Assembly (NCBI GenBank): GCA_934089255.1
Contig: CAKOJI010000020.1
Location: forward strand, 1 to 20,824
Length of the DNA: 20,824 bases
Direction of reading: 5' to 3'
Source of the DNA: an uncultured Bacilli bacterium
GTDB lineage: Bacteria; Bacillota_I; Bacilli_A; RF39; UBA660
In this document: one piece after another, positions 14,444-20,553 of the stretch
How the letters are laid out: each line of letters opens with the position of its first letter
How positions within the stretch are numbered: position 1 is the first letter of the stretch
The notes under the pieces: generated by a model
Seen by the model: only the letters and a program-made list of their open reading frames with translations
Told to the model about the DNA's origin: nothing
Database searches by the model: none
Made by a program: the position numbers and the translations under genes

Positions 14444-14660
14444 TAAGTAGAACATTCTGTATCTGGAATGTCTACCCGTTTGGTTGGACACTTGTATGTT
14501 TAATTTTAATAACCAACACTACCTATTTTACTTATATAAACATCCCTTCTATTTGGTAATAGTTGGGTAAACACTAACAGTATAAAATGTTATGGTTGTG
14601 TATACTATATTTAAACATATAAAAATAATGTCAAAGCGTATCGACATTATTTATTTTTTA
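14444..14660 (+). ncRNA. Candidate structured RNA between tmcAL and trmB, family not recognised
   Basis: This 200-bp stretch has no ORF, is visibly richer in G and C than neighbouring spacers and is full of pairing. A TATAAT at 14432-14437 would start a transcript near 14444, and the trmB-side hairpin at 14624-14651 followed by T would end it. Hairpins seen: GTAGAaCATTC / GAATGtCTAC (14447-14475); TTGGTT / AACCAA (about 14480-14515); CCCttCTATT / AATAGttGGG (about 14544-14567); AGTATA / TATACT; and a distant pairing TATGTTTAA / TTAAACATA (about 14497 with 14611). No riboswitch, T-box, 6S, SRP or RNase P signature could be matched by eye. The strand is inferred from the -10 and T-run; no good -35 is seen. 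Confidence 0.4.
14621..14660. terminator. Bidirectional intrinsic terminator at the trmB 3' end
   Basis: AATAATGTC (14624-14632) / GACATTATT (14643-14651), with T-runs on both strands. It ends trmB on the minus strand (stop at 14651-14653 touches the arm) and could end the candidate RNA on the plus strand. Confidence 0.85.
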
Positions 14661-15280
14661 TAAGCATCTAAATAATTTATTTTTACTCCCATATTCATAA
14701 ATTTAGTTTCATATTCTGTTAATACATTTTCTATATCAGTATTTTTTAAATCTAGGCTTACTTTTTCTAAAGTATAGCCGTTTTTTGATAGTGATTCTAT
14801 ACTTGATGCAAATAATAGTATATTATCTGTTTTTTGAATTATGTGTGGTGTAGATATAAATATTTTATCATAAAGTTTTAAAAATATATCACTTGTAAGT
14901 CTTCTTTTAGCGTGTCTTGTTTTAGGCCAAGGGTCTGAAAAATTCAAGTATATAGTATCTATTTCTTTATTAAATACTTTATCTATAGTTATTGCATCCA
15001 TTCTAATAAGTCTTAAGTTTTTTATATTTTTATTTTCTAACTTTTCTATTGCACGAACCATAACAGATTCATATTTTTCAATTCCAATGAAATTAATATT
15101 AGGATATTTTTCGGCCATTCCTATTATAAAGTCACCTTTGCCCATACCTATTTCTATTCTTATTGGATTATTATTTTTAAAAATTTCTTTATATTTACCT
15201 ATATGTTTATTTGGTTCTAATATAATATATTCTGAATTATTAACTATTTCTTTTGCATTTTTTACATTTCTTAAACGCAT
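14651..15280 (-). CDS. trmB: tRNA (guanine-N7-)-methyltransferase TrmB
   Basis: 209 residues, the usual size. SAM-binding motif I is IEIGMGKGDFIIGMA (about 39-53), then FIGIEKYESVMVRAI. The family signature NFSDPWPKTRHAKRRLT (about 113-129) holds the residues for catalysis and tRNA binding. It ends with the typical TEYETKFMNMG segment. TrmB makes m7G at position 46 of many tRNAs. Start ATG 15280 has AAAGGATGTGAT upstream. It is transcribed alone on the minus strand, divergent from the Met/Asn-rich gene at 15333. Confidence 0.96.
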   Translation of the reverse strand: MRLRNVKNAKEIVNNSEYIILEPNKHIGKYKEIFKNNNPIRIEIGMGKGDFIIGMAEKYPNINFIGIEKYESVMVRAIEKLENKNIKNLRLIRMDAITIDKVFNKEIDTIYLNFSDPWPKTRHAKRRLTSDIFLKLYDKIFISTPHIIQKTDNILLFASSIESLSKNGYTLEKVSLDLKNTDIENVLTEYETKFMNMGVKINYLDAYKK

Positions 15281-15332
15281 AATATCACATCCTTTATTTT
15301 TGCATATAATGAATTAGAGGGGGAATTTTAAA

Positions 15333-15671
15333 GTGAAAAAAGATAGAAACTCATTTTTTTCTGAATATAATATGAGTGCATATAATAATATGCAACCTAT
15401 GATGCCTAATATGTATCCTAATCAAGTTGCTAGTCAGTCATCATTTTATTCTGGACCTGCAAATTATAATATGATGCCTAACAATAATGGGTTTGTTGAC
15501 CAAAATAATACTTATACATCTGATATAGAGTCTAGAATATCAAAAATTGAAAGGCAAATCAATAGAATTGAAACAAGATTAAATAAAATTGAGGGAGAAT
15601 TATCAAATAGTTATACAAATGTAAAAGATTTAGGAGATAATACATATAACAATAATATGTATATGGTTTAA
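15333..15671 (+). CDS. Met/Asn/Tyr/Pro-rich protein with coiled coil, possible coat protein
   Basis: 112 residues starting at GTG 15333; the strong ribosome site AGAGGGGG (15316-15323), 9 nt before, decides this start over the later ATG. Residues 1-60 are low complexity, rich in Asn, Met, Pro and Tyr (MQPMMPNMYPN, NYNMMPNNN). Residues 64-92 form a regular coiled coil with hydrophobic residues at 65, 69, 72, 76, 79, 83, 86 and 90 (SRISKIERQINRIETRLNKI). The tail is Asn/Tyr-rich. I do not recognise the family. The composition recalls spore coat and GerP-type small proteins, and cse60 is the convergent neighbour. CATATAAT lies 5 nt before the ribosome site (15303-15310). The coat role is a guess. 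Confidence 0.8.
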   Translation: MKKDRNSFFSEYNMSAYNNMQPMMPNMYPNQVASQSSFYSGPANYNMMPNNNGFVDQNNTYTSDIESRISKIERQINRIETRLNKIEGELSNSYTNVKDLGDNTYNNNMYMV

Positions 15672-15698
15672 AAAATACTTACTTATGTAAGTTTTTTA
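15671..15698. terminator. Bidirectional terminator between the coiled-coil gene and cse60
   Basis: ACTTAC (15677-15682) / GTAAGT (15687-15692), loop TTAT, flanked by A-run and T-run so it serves both strands. The cse60 stop (15696-15698) is at its edge. Confidence 0.85.
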
Positions 15699-15860
15699 TT
15701 TGTACAATACCATTGCTGAAAAACAATAAATTTGTTCTTCTCCTGATATAGCAACTGCAACATTAAATTTTATATCTACTACATCCTTATCTAGAATAAA
15801 TTCACTTATTGCTGCTTCTAAATCTTTTTCGTGTCCTTCATCAAAGACTTTAACTTTCAT
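15696..15860 (-). CDS. cse60: Cse60-family sporulation protein
   Basis: 54 residues (about 60 in B. subtilis). The start MKVKVFDEGHEKDLEAAISE and the end SGEEQIYCFSAMVLYK match the Spore_Cse60 family, with its DIKF core (residues 29-32) and the YCFSAM motif near the C-terminus. In B. subtilis, cse60 is a sigma-E gene of the mother cell; its molecular role is not known. Ribosome site GGTGAT, 3 nt before the ATG. It lies 39 bp downstream of rnfD on the same strand with no terminator between, so it may be cotranscribed with rnfC-rnfD. The small size makes it easy to miss, but the family match is clear. Confidence 0.88.
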   Translation of the reverse strand: MKVKVFDEGHEKDLEAAISEFILDKDVVDIKFNVAVAISGEEQIYCFSAMVLYK

Positions 15861-15899
15861 AATATCACCAAATATATTATAACTTTATTATTTAAGAAA

Positions 15900-16784
15900 T
15901 TACTCGAATTTTAGATCAATTAATGAATTAAATATACTTGCTATAAGTATTCCACCTAAACTAGATAAAGCTGGATTAATTAAATAAAATATAAATGTAA
16001 GTATTCCTACAAGTATTCCGTATATTTCTTTTCCATATTTTGTATATGAACTACTTACAGGTTCTGTTGCTACATATACAAATGAAAATAATATCCCATT
16101 TGTAAATAACATATTCATAATATTACCAATATTCTTGGTTAAAATACAATATATAGTTGTTAGCAATATGAAGACACCACTTGAATAGATTGCGATATTC
16201 TTTTTATAAACTTTAGAATTATATAGTATAATAAATGATAAGACAATTAGTAGTATATTTGTTGTTAAGATACCACCACTACCTCTTCCAAACATATAAT
16301 CAATAGCATTCATTTTAAAACTACTACTTTGTTCATATATATTCATAAATGTAAATTTATTTAGTATATTCATAATAAAAAATATAATTAAACTAGATAG
16401 ACTTATTAAATTTATTTTATTATTTATAAATTTAGAAATAAATAATACTGCGAACGTTACTACACTAAATAATAGTATATTAGTATTTATACTTATTATA
16501 CTTGCAATTAGAATACCATAAATTGGATGAAAACTACTAAATATAATATCAATAATGTTGTCTTTACTTTTTTTAATTAGTTTTAAATATATAATATTAA
16601 CGCTTGCACCAATAAGAAATCCAATTAAAATTAATAAAAGTGGTTTAAACATTTTTGGTAAACTTATGTATTTTTTTATATATAAATAAATTCCATTTTT
16701 ATAAAATCCATATAATATAAGTGGTAATAAACTTAGTATATAAGTTAGAGATATTTTTTTTATTGAAGTATCATCTTTTATCAT
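15900..16784 (-). CDS. rnfD: RnfD/NqrB-family membrane protein, divergent
   Basis: 294 residues with about nine to ten membrane helices. The strongest family match is VYVATEPVSSSYTKYGKEIY (237-256) against the xMxTDPVTSPxTxxGxxIYG motif of RnfD and NqrB, followed by the usual terminal helices and NSLIDL. FGRGSGGILTTN (165-176) takes the place of the GSxGETS segment. The covalent FMN site of the family (SGAT, Thr modified) is not visible: the expected region reads SSSFKMNAID. In a normal Rnf complex, RnfD passes electrons across the membrane through this flavin. It overlaps rnfC by 4 bp (ATGA). No rnfG, rnfE, rnfA or rnfB follows; cse60 does. Confidence 0.75.
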   Translation of the reverse strand: MIKDDTSIKKISLTYILSLLPLILYGFYKNGIYLYIKKYISLPKMFKPLLLILIGFLIGASVNIIYLKLIKKSKDNIIDIIFSSFHPIYGILIASIISINTNILLFSVVTFAVLFISKFINNKINLISLSSLIIFFIMNILNKFTFMNIYEQSSSFKMNAIDYMFGRGSGGILTTNILLIVLSFIILYNSKVYKKNIAIYSSGVFILLTTIYCILTKNIGNIMNMLFTNGILFSFVYVATEPVSSSYTKYGKEIYGILVGILTFIFYLINPALSSLGGILIASIFNSLIDLKFE

Positions 16785-17875
16785 ATTTTATCACTTCCTT
16801 TTGTTAAATTAATTTTGGATGGACAAACATATGAACATATTCCGCAATTAATACACTTATTTTTATAGTTTTCACTTTTGTTATCATTATTAAAGTACAT
16901 ATATTTTGGATTTATATTTACTGGACAAATACTTGTACATAAACCACAATTTATACAATCTACTGTTTTATATTTTTTTTCTTTTTCTATATAAATACTT
17001 TTAATATTTTTGTCTAATATAAAATTTGTATCAGATATTTTTTTACCACTTAGTAAACCATTTACTATTATATTTTTATTATCTATATTGAATTCGTCTA
17101 GTATATCTTTGATATTACTTCCTATATTTATTTGTAGAACTTTTTTTGTATTTAATAAGTTTCCAGCTAATGTTATATAATTTCTTGTAACTGGAATATG
17201 TTTTTTTAGTAAATTATACATATTTATTACGTCTATAATATCTAAATATTGTACTTTATAATTTTTGTTTTTATAGTTAGTTAATTTATTTATTAATATT
17301 TTTTTATTGCTTATAATATTATCGTTTTTATATAATTTTAAATCTATTTTAGGATATGTTCCCATATTATTTACTAATACGTTAACTGTATCAGTATCTA
17401 TATTTGAGACAGCAAAAAAGCATTTTTTTATACCCATAATATCAATTAAAGCATCTATAGTATCAAGTATATTTATTGTATATTCTTTTATTAATGCATT
17501 AAATGTTATATCTTCATTATAAGAATCTAATCCATTTATTATAAGTACTTTACTTGTTATATCAAAGTCTTCTATAACAAGATATTCGTTATTTAATTCG
17601 TTTAGTTCTTCTTTACTATAATTATTTATATTTCTTTTATTATATCTTTTTCTAATTTTATCTTTATAATCGTTTTCTATTACTATATATTTTTGATTAT
17701 ATATTTTTGTAAGTCCAAGAATATTACCAGATACTGTACTATATACTTTGTTAGTTTCATTACTCATTATAAGATCGTTTTTGTATACGTATTCTTTATC
17801 TTTAACATTTATAGATAAATTTCCTACTTTTAAATATATATAATTAGTTGTTAAAATATTTTCTATATCATTCAT
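16781..17875 (-). CDS. rnfC: RnfC-family protein with two 4Fe-4S clusters, divergent
   Basis: 364 residues, shorter than typical RnfC (about 440 or more). Domain order fits RnfC: a biotin-like sandwich (about 20-55, VYSTVSGNILGL); a 51K-like Rossmann domain (about 108-240); an SLBB-type segment (about 246-296, QINIGSNIKDILDEF); and two ferredoxin motifs, CINCGLCTSICP (307-318) and CINCGICSYVCPSKI (341-355). The second closely matches the RnfC hallmark CxxCxxCSYVCPSxI. The flavin/NADH loop is altered: NGLDSYNED stands where NGxECEP is usual, and the glycine-rich YPxGGE segment is absent. So redox use through Fe-S is likely retained, while NADH binding is doubtful. Ribosome site AAGGTG. First gene of rnfC-rnfD(-cse60). 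Confidence 0.82.
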   Translation of the reverse strand: MNDIENILTTNYIYLKVGNLSINVKDKEYVYKNDLIMSNETNKVYSTVSGNILGLTKIYNQKYIVIENDYKDKIRKRYNKRNINNYSKEELNELNNEYLVIEDFDITSKVLIINGLDSYNEDITFNALIKEYTINILDTIDALIDIMGIKKCFFAVSNIDTDTVNVLVNNMGTYPKIDLKLYKNDNIISNKKILINKLTNYKNKNYKVQYLDIIDVINMYNLLKKHIPVTRNYITLAGNLLNTKKVLQINIGSNIKDILDEFNIDNKNIIVNGLLSGKKISDTNFILDKNIKSIYIEKEKKYKTVDCINCGLCTSICPVNINPKYMYFNNDNKSENYKNKCINCGICSYVCPSKINLTKGSDKI

Positions 17876-17900
17876 AATTACACCTTAAAATAATTTTATC

Positions 17901-17936
17901 AAAAAAAGAATTAAATTAATAGTATTTAATTTAATC
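17901..17936 (-). terminator. Intrinsic terminator containing the stop codon of the 196-residue gene
   Basis: Minus-strand TTAAATTAA (17926-17934) / TTAATTTAA (17911-17919), extended by GA/TC with one bulged T, then seven T. The TAA stop (17926-17928) lies in the 5' arm. It separates this gene from rnfC. Confidence 0.75.
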
Positions 17937-18516
17937 TTATTGGTTTTATATAATCTATTCCATATTTATAAGTAGTTTTTGTTTCTACTTTCTTTATTAT
18001 TTCATCTATATTTTTAATAAGTGCGTCTAATTTGTTATTTTTTTCTTCATCAGTCATAAATTCATATAATGAATTGTTTTTATAAGAATTATAATCGTTT
18101 AATATATTTTGATATTTTTCTAAATCTAATGTATTTTTTATAAAATATAATTTTGATTCTAAAACACTTTCTTTATTTATAGATTTGTATTTAAAATATT
18201 TTAAATATTGTTTTTTTATAATAATATCTAGTTTAGTATTTTTCTTTATGGTTTTAATATTATTATATTCTTTTATTTTATCTATTTCTTCAAATATTTT
18301 ATCTTTTTTATAGTTAGAAATTATATCGTATAAATCATCTATATCATTAATGGTTACATTTATTATGTATGTTTGTAAGTTAAATTCATTAAATTTGTAT
18401 TTTTGTGTAGTAGTATAATTTATAATTGAATTATCAAAATTGTTTTTTATATTATTTTTAAATATGTGTACGTTTCCTAATATTACATTATTATTTGATA
18501 TTTCATAGTCTATCAT
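17926..18516 (-). CDS. Unknown soluble protein, Lys/Asn/Ile-rich
   Basis: 196 residues, not recognised. No signal peptide, membrane helix, Cys or metal motif. The N-terminal 65 residues look beta-rich (MIDYEISNNNVILGNVHIF, then NLQTYIINVTIND); residues 70-180 look helical with many Lys and Glu (KDKIFEEIDKIKEY, FMTDEEKNNKLDALIKNIDEIIKKVE); the end is YKYGIDYIKPIRLN. Good ribosome site (AGGTGAT, 3 nt before ATG). It lies 59 bp after mtaB and 50 bp before rnfC, with terminators on both sides, so it is probably its own transcript, although no clear promoter is seen. Given the cse60 and cotE neighbours a sporulation role is possible, but nothing in the sequence shows it. Confidence 0.75.
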   Translation of the reverse strand: MIDYEISNNNVILGNVHIFKNNIKNNFDNSIINYTTTQKYKFNEFNLQTYIINVTINDIDDLYDIISNYKKDKIFEEIDKIKEYNNIKTIKKNTKLDIIIKKQYLKYFKYKSINKESVLESKLYFIKNTLDLEKYQNILNDYNSYKNNSLYEFMTDEEKNNKLDALIKNIDEIIKKVETKTTYKYGIDYIKPIRLN

Positions 18517-18563
18517 ATAATCACCTATATTAATAATAGACTATTTTGTATAAAATGTAAATT

Positions 18564-18590
18564 AAAAAGAAAGAATTATATTATTCCTTC
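18564..18590 (-). terminator. Intrinsic terminator containing the mtaB stop codon
   Basis: Minus-strand GAAGGAAT (18583-18590) / ATTCTTTC (18569-18576), eight pairs with one G-U, loop of six, then TTTTT. The stop codon (18576-18578) lies in the loop and first base of the 3' arm. Confidence 0.8.
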
Positions 18591-19847
18591 TACTTCATTA
18601 TTATGAATTTTAGTGATTTTTACTTTGTAAAATTTGTTTCTTTCTAAATTTTCTTTTATTAAGACTTTTATGTAGTTATCAGTATGTCCAATTGAAATAT
18701 TATCTTTGTTTTCTTCTATTAAAACATCAATTGTTTTATTTAAATATTTAGTGTAGTAATTATATTCTAATTCGTTAGATAAATCTAATATTTTATGTAC
18801 TCTTTCTTTTTTTATTTTATCCGGTACTTGTTCCATTTCAGCTGCTTTAGTATTATCTCTTTTAGAATATGGAAATGTGTGTACTTTTGAAAATTGTATT
18901 GCTTTTAAATTTTTAACTGTTTCTTCAAAATCACATTCGTTTTCTGTTGGGAATCCAGCTATTAAATCAGTTGTAATATTTATATCTGGTCTAACCTTTC
19001 TTATTTTATTAATTATATTAATGTATTCGTTTATATCATATTTTCTATTCATTAGTTTTAATATTCTGTTGCTACCACTTTGTATAGGAATGTGTAAATG
19101 ATTACAAATTTTATTATTAATTTTTAATTCATTAATAAATTTATCATTTAATTCTGTTATCTCAATACTAGATATTCTTATTCTTTTTAATTTATCTAAA
19201 GTGCTTATTCTTTGTATTAAATCTACTAAATCAAAATTTTCACCAGTTCCGTAGCTTCCAGTATGTATTCCTGTTAAGACTATTTCTTGATATCCATTAT
19301 CTACTAAACTTTTAATTTCTTCGTAGGCAACAAAAATATCTTTACTACGTATTCTACCTCTCATATAAGGAATAATACAGTATGAACAATAATTGTTACA
19401 ACCATCTTGTATTTTTACAAATGCTCTTGTTTTATTTAGAAAATTATTTATTTTCATATCTTCGAAAGGTACTTTTTCCATATCAGTAAATGTGTTAATT
19501 TTCTTTTTTGTTTTTTGGTATTCTTTTACAAAATCTAAGATTTTGCTTTTATAATATGTACCTACTAAAATATCTATATCTAAATCTACAATGTTTTCTT
19601 TATGATGTTCTGCTGCGCAGCCACATACAACTAGTATTGAATTTGGACAAGTTTTTTTTGCGTGTCTTATTAATTTTCTAGATTTAGAATCACTTTGATT
19701 GGTAACTGTGCAAGTATTTACAATTATTATGTCAGGATTAGAATTTATATCAACAATTTCGTAACCATCATTTTTAAATTTTTCTTTTATATATTCACTT
19801 TCATATGTATTTACTTTACAACCTAAAGTAAGTATCGTACATTTCAT
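18576..19847 (-). CDS. mtaB: tRNA t6A37 methylthiotransferase MtaB (YqeV type)
   Basis: 423 residues. The N-terminal methylthiotransferase domain opens MKCTILTLGCKVNTYES with cluster Cys10, Cys46 (VNTCTVTN) and Cys77 (VVCGCAAE). The radical-SAM cluster motif is Cys150-x3-Cys154-x2-Cys157 (QDGCNNYCSYCIIPYMRG), followed by VLTGIHTGSYG, HLHIPIQSGSNRILKLMNR, TTDLIAGFPTE and HTFPYSKRDNTKA; a C-terminal TRAM-like domain ends the protein. TLGCKVN and HTGSYG separate MtaB from MiaB, which has TYGCQMN. MtaB converts t6A37 to ms2t6A37 in ANN-decoding tRNAs. Ribosome site TTAGGAAGTGAT. It has a consensus promoter and follows cotE. Confidence 0.95.
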   Translation of the reverse strand: MKCTILTLGCKVNTYESEYIKEKFKNDGYEIVDINSNPDIIIVNTCTVTNQSDSKSRKLIRHAKKTCPNSILVVCGCAAEHHKENIVDLDIDILVGTYYKSKILDFVKEYQKTKKKINTFTDMEKVPFEDMKINNFLNKTRAFVKIQDGCNNYCSYCIIPYMRGRIRSKDIFVAYEEIKSLVDNGYQEIVLTGIHTGSYGTGENFDLVDLIQRISTLDKLKRIRISSIEITELNDKFINELKINNKICNHLHIPIQSGSNRILKLMNRKYDINEYINIINKIRKVRPDINITTDLIAGFPTENECDFEETVKNLKAIQFSKVHTFPYSKRDNTKAAEMEQVPDKIKKERVHKILDLSNELEYNYYTKYLNKTIDVLIEENKDNISIGHTDNYIKVLIKENLERNKFYKVKITKIHNNEVEGII

Positions 19848-19878
19848 TAAATCACTTCCTAAGAATTAAAACGTATTA

Positions 19879-19907
19879 ATTATACTAATCGCTCATTATT
19901 TTGTCAA
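19879..19907 (-). promoter_or_regulatory. Perfect-consensus sigma-A promoter of mtaB
   Basis: Minus-strand TTGACA (19902-19907), a 17-nt spacer and TATAAT (19879-19884): both hexamers and the spacing are ideal. It begins at the last bases of the cotE terminator T-run. Confidence 0.9.
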
Positions 19908-19937
19908 GAAAAAACCCTTAAGTAATTTTAAGAGTTT
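19908..19937 (-). terminator. Intrinsic terminator of cotE
   Basis: AAACTCTTAA (19928-19937) / TTAAGGGTTT (19912-19921) on the minus strand, ten pairs including one G-U, then TTTT. It starts 6 nt past the cotE stop and insulates mtaB from cotE. Confidence 0.85.
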
Positions 19938-19943
19938 ATTTAA

Positions 19944-20471
19944 TTAATTTAAATAATCATCATTAACTTCTATATTTTTAACATTTTCTTCTTTTTCTTC
20001 ATCTATTATTTCTTCATAGTCTTCAAATTCATCTTCTACACTTACTCGTACTTTAGTATCTCCAACAATTTCAACACCCATTTCTTTATGAACTGTTAAA
20101 TTAATATTGGAACCATCTACACTTACATCTGTTACGGAAGGTTGATTTAAAGATCTAACTATAATGTCACTAGTGTTAGAAAAATCACCATTTTCTTTTA
20201 TTTTAACATTCATTGTATCTTGATAATTAAATCTTTTTACTAAAACATTTGTCTTTGTATTATTATCATATGAATACCAAATATTTATATCGTAACTACC
20301 ATTTATTAGAACTTTACCACCATTATTAATACCATTAAATGTGTGATTGATTACCCAGCAACCTAAAACTGTATTTATGTTATCTTCTGTTTCTACTGAA
20401 TGGTTTAAATTTGTAGTTTTCTTCCCCTTTCCAATAACGGCTTTCGTAACTATTTCTTTAAAATAAGACAT
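19944..20471 (-). CDS. cotE: Outer spore coat morphogenetic protein CotE
   Basis: 175 residues (B. subtilis 181). I choose ATG 20471 (MSYFKEIVTKAVIGKGKK): GAGGAG lies just upstream, and the in-frame ATG at 20486 is at the edge of that ribosome site. Matches to CotE run along the whole protein: FKEIVTKAVIGKGKK, LGCWVINHTFNG, GSYDINIWYSYDNNTKT and EMGVEIVGDTKVRVSVEDEF, then the acidic tail (EFEDYEEIIDEEKEE). CotE forms a shell on the inner coat and recruits outer coat proteins. In Bacillus it sits next to miaB and mutSL; here mtaB, a relative of miaB, follows it. Upstream is a CATAAAAT element like that before gerE. Confidence 0.93.
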   Translation of the reverse strand: MSYFKEIVTKAVIGKGKKTTNLNHSVETEDNINTVLGCWVINHTFNGINNGGKVLINGSYDINIWYSYDNNTKTNVLVKRFNYQDTMNVKIKENGDFSNTSDIIVRSLNQPSVTDVSVDGSNINLTVHKEMGVEIVGDTKVRVSVEDEFEDYEEIIDEEKEENVKNIEVNDDYLN

Positions 20472-20489
20472 TTTATCACTCCTCATAAC

Positions 20490-20516
20490 ATTTTATGTGT
20501 TTAATGCCCAAAAAGT
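20490..20516 (-). promoter_or_regulatory. Possible mother-cell sigma (sigma-E/K) promoter of cotE
   Basis: CATAAAAT (minus strand, 20490-20497) fits the CATAnnnT core, with an AC 17 nt upstream (20515-20516) as in sigma-K promoters. In B. subtilis cotE has sigma-E and sigma-K promoters. The motif is short, so confidence is low, but the same octamer precedes gerE. Confidence 0.3.
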
Positions 20517-20517
20517 G

Positions 20518-20553
20518 AAAAAAAAAGATCAAATTATAGCATCATAATTTGAT
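20518..20553 (-). terminator. Intrinsic terminator whose 5' arm is coding, at the end of the Rpn-like gene
   Basis: Minus-strand ATCAAATTAT (20544-20553) / ATAATTTGAT (20528-20537), perfect 10 bp, then nine T. The stop codon (20534-20536) is inside the 3' arm, so the whole 5' arm is coding sequence. Confidence 0.9.

Noticed and set aside
14444..14660. Riboswitch or T-box leader
   Set aside because: No plus-strand gene follows within reach (trmB points the other way), and no T-box or purine, SAM or glycine riboswitch core could be matched; kept only as a structured RNA candidate.
15087..15317. Plus-strand hydrophobic frame opposite trmB
   Set aside because: Antisense to the conserved N-terminal half of trmB and running into the trmB promoter region; no ribosome site.
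17307..17522. Plus-strand frame opposite rnfC
   Set aside because: Shadow of rnfC; hydrophobic Ser/Phe composition typical of antisense AT-rich frames.
18877..19101. Plus-strand frame opposite mtaB
   Set aside because: Antisense to the radical-SAM region of mtaB; no ribosome site.
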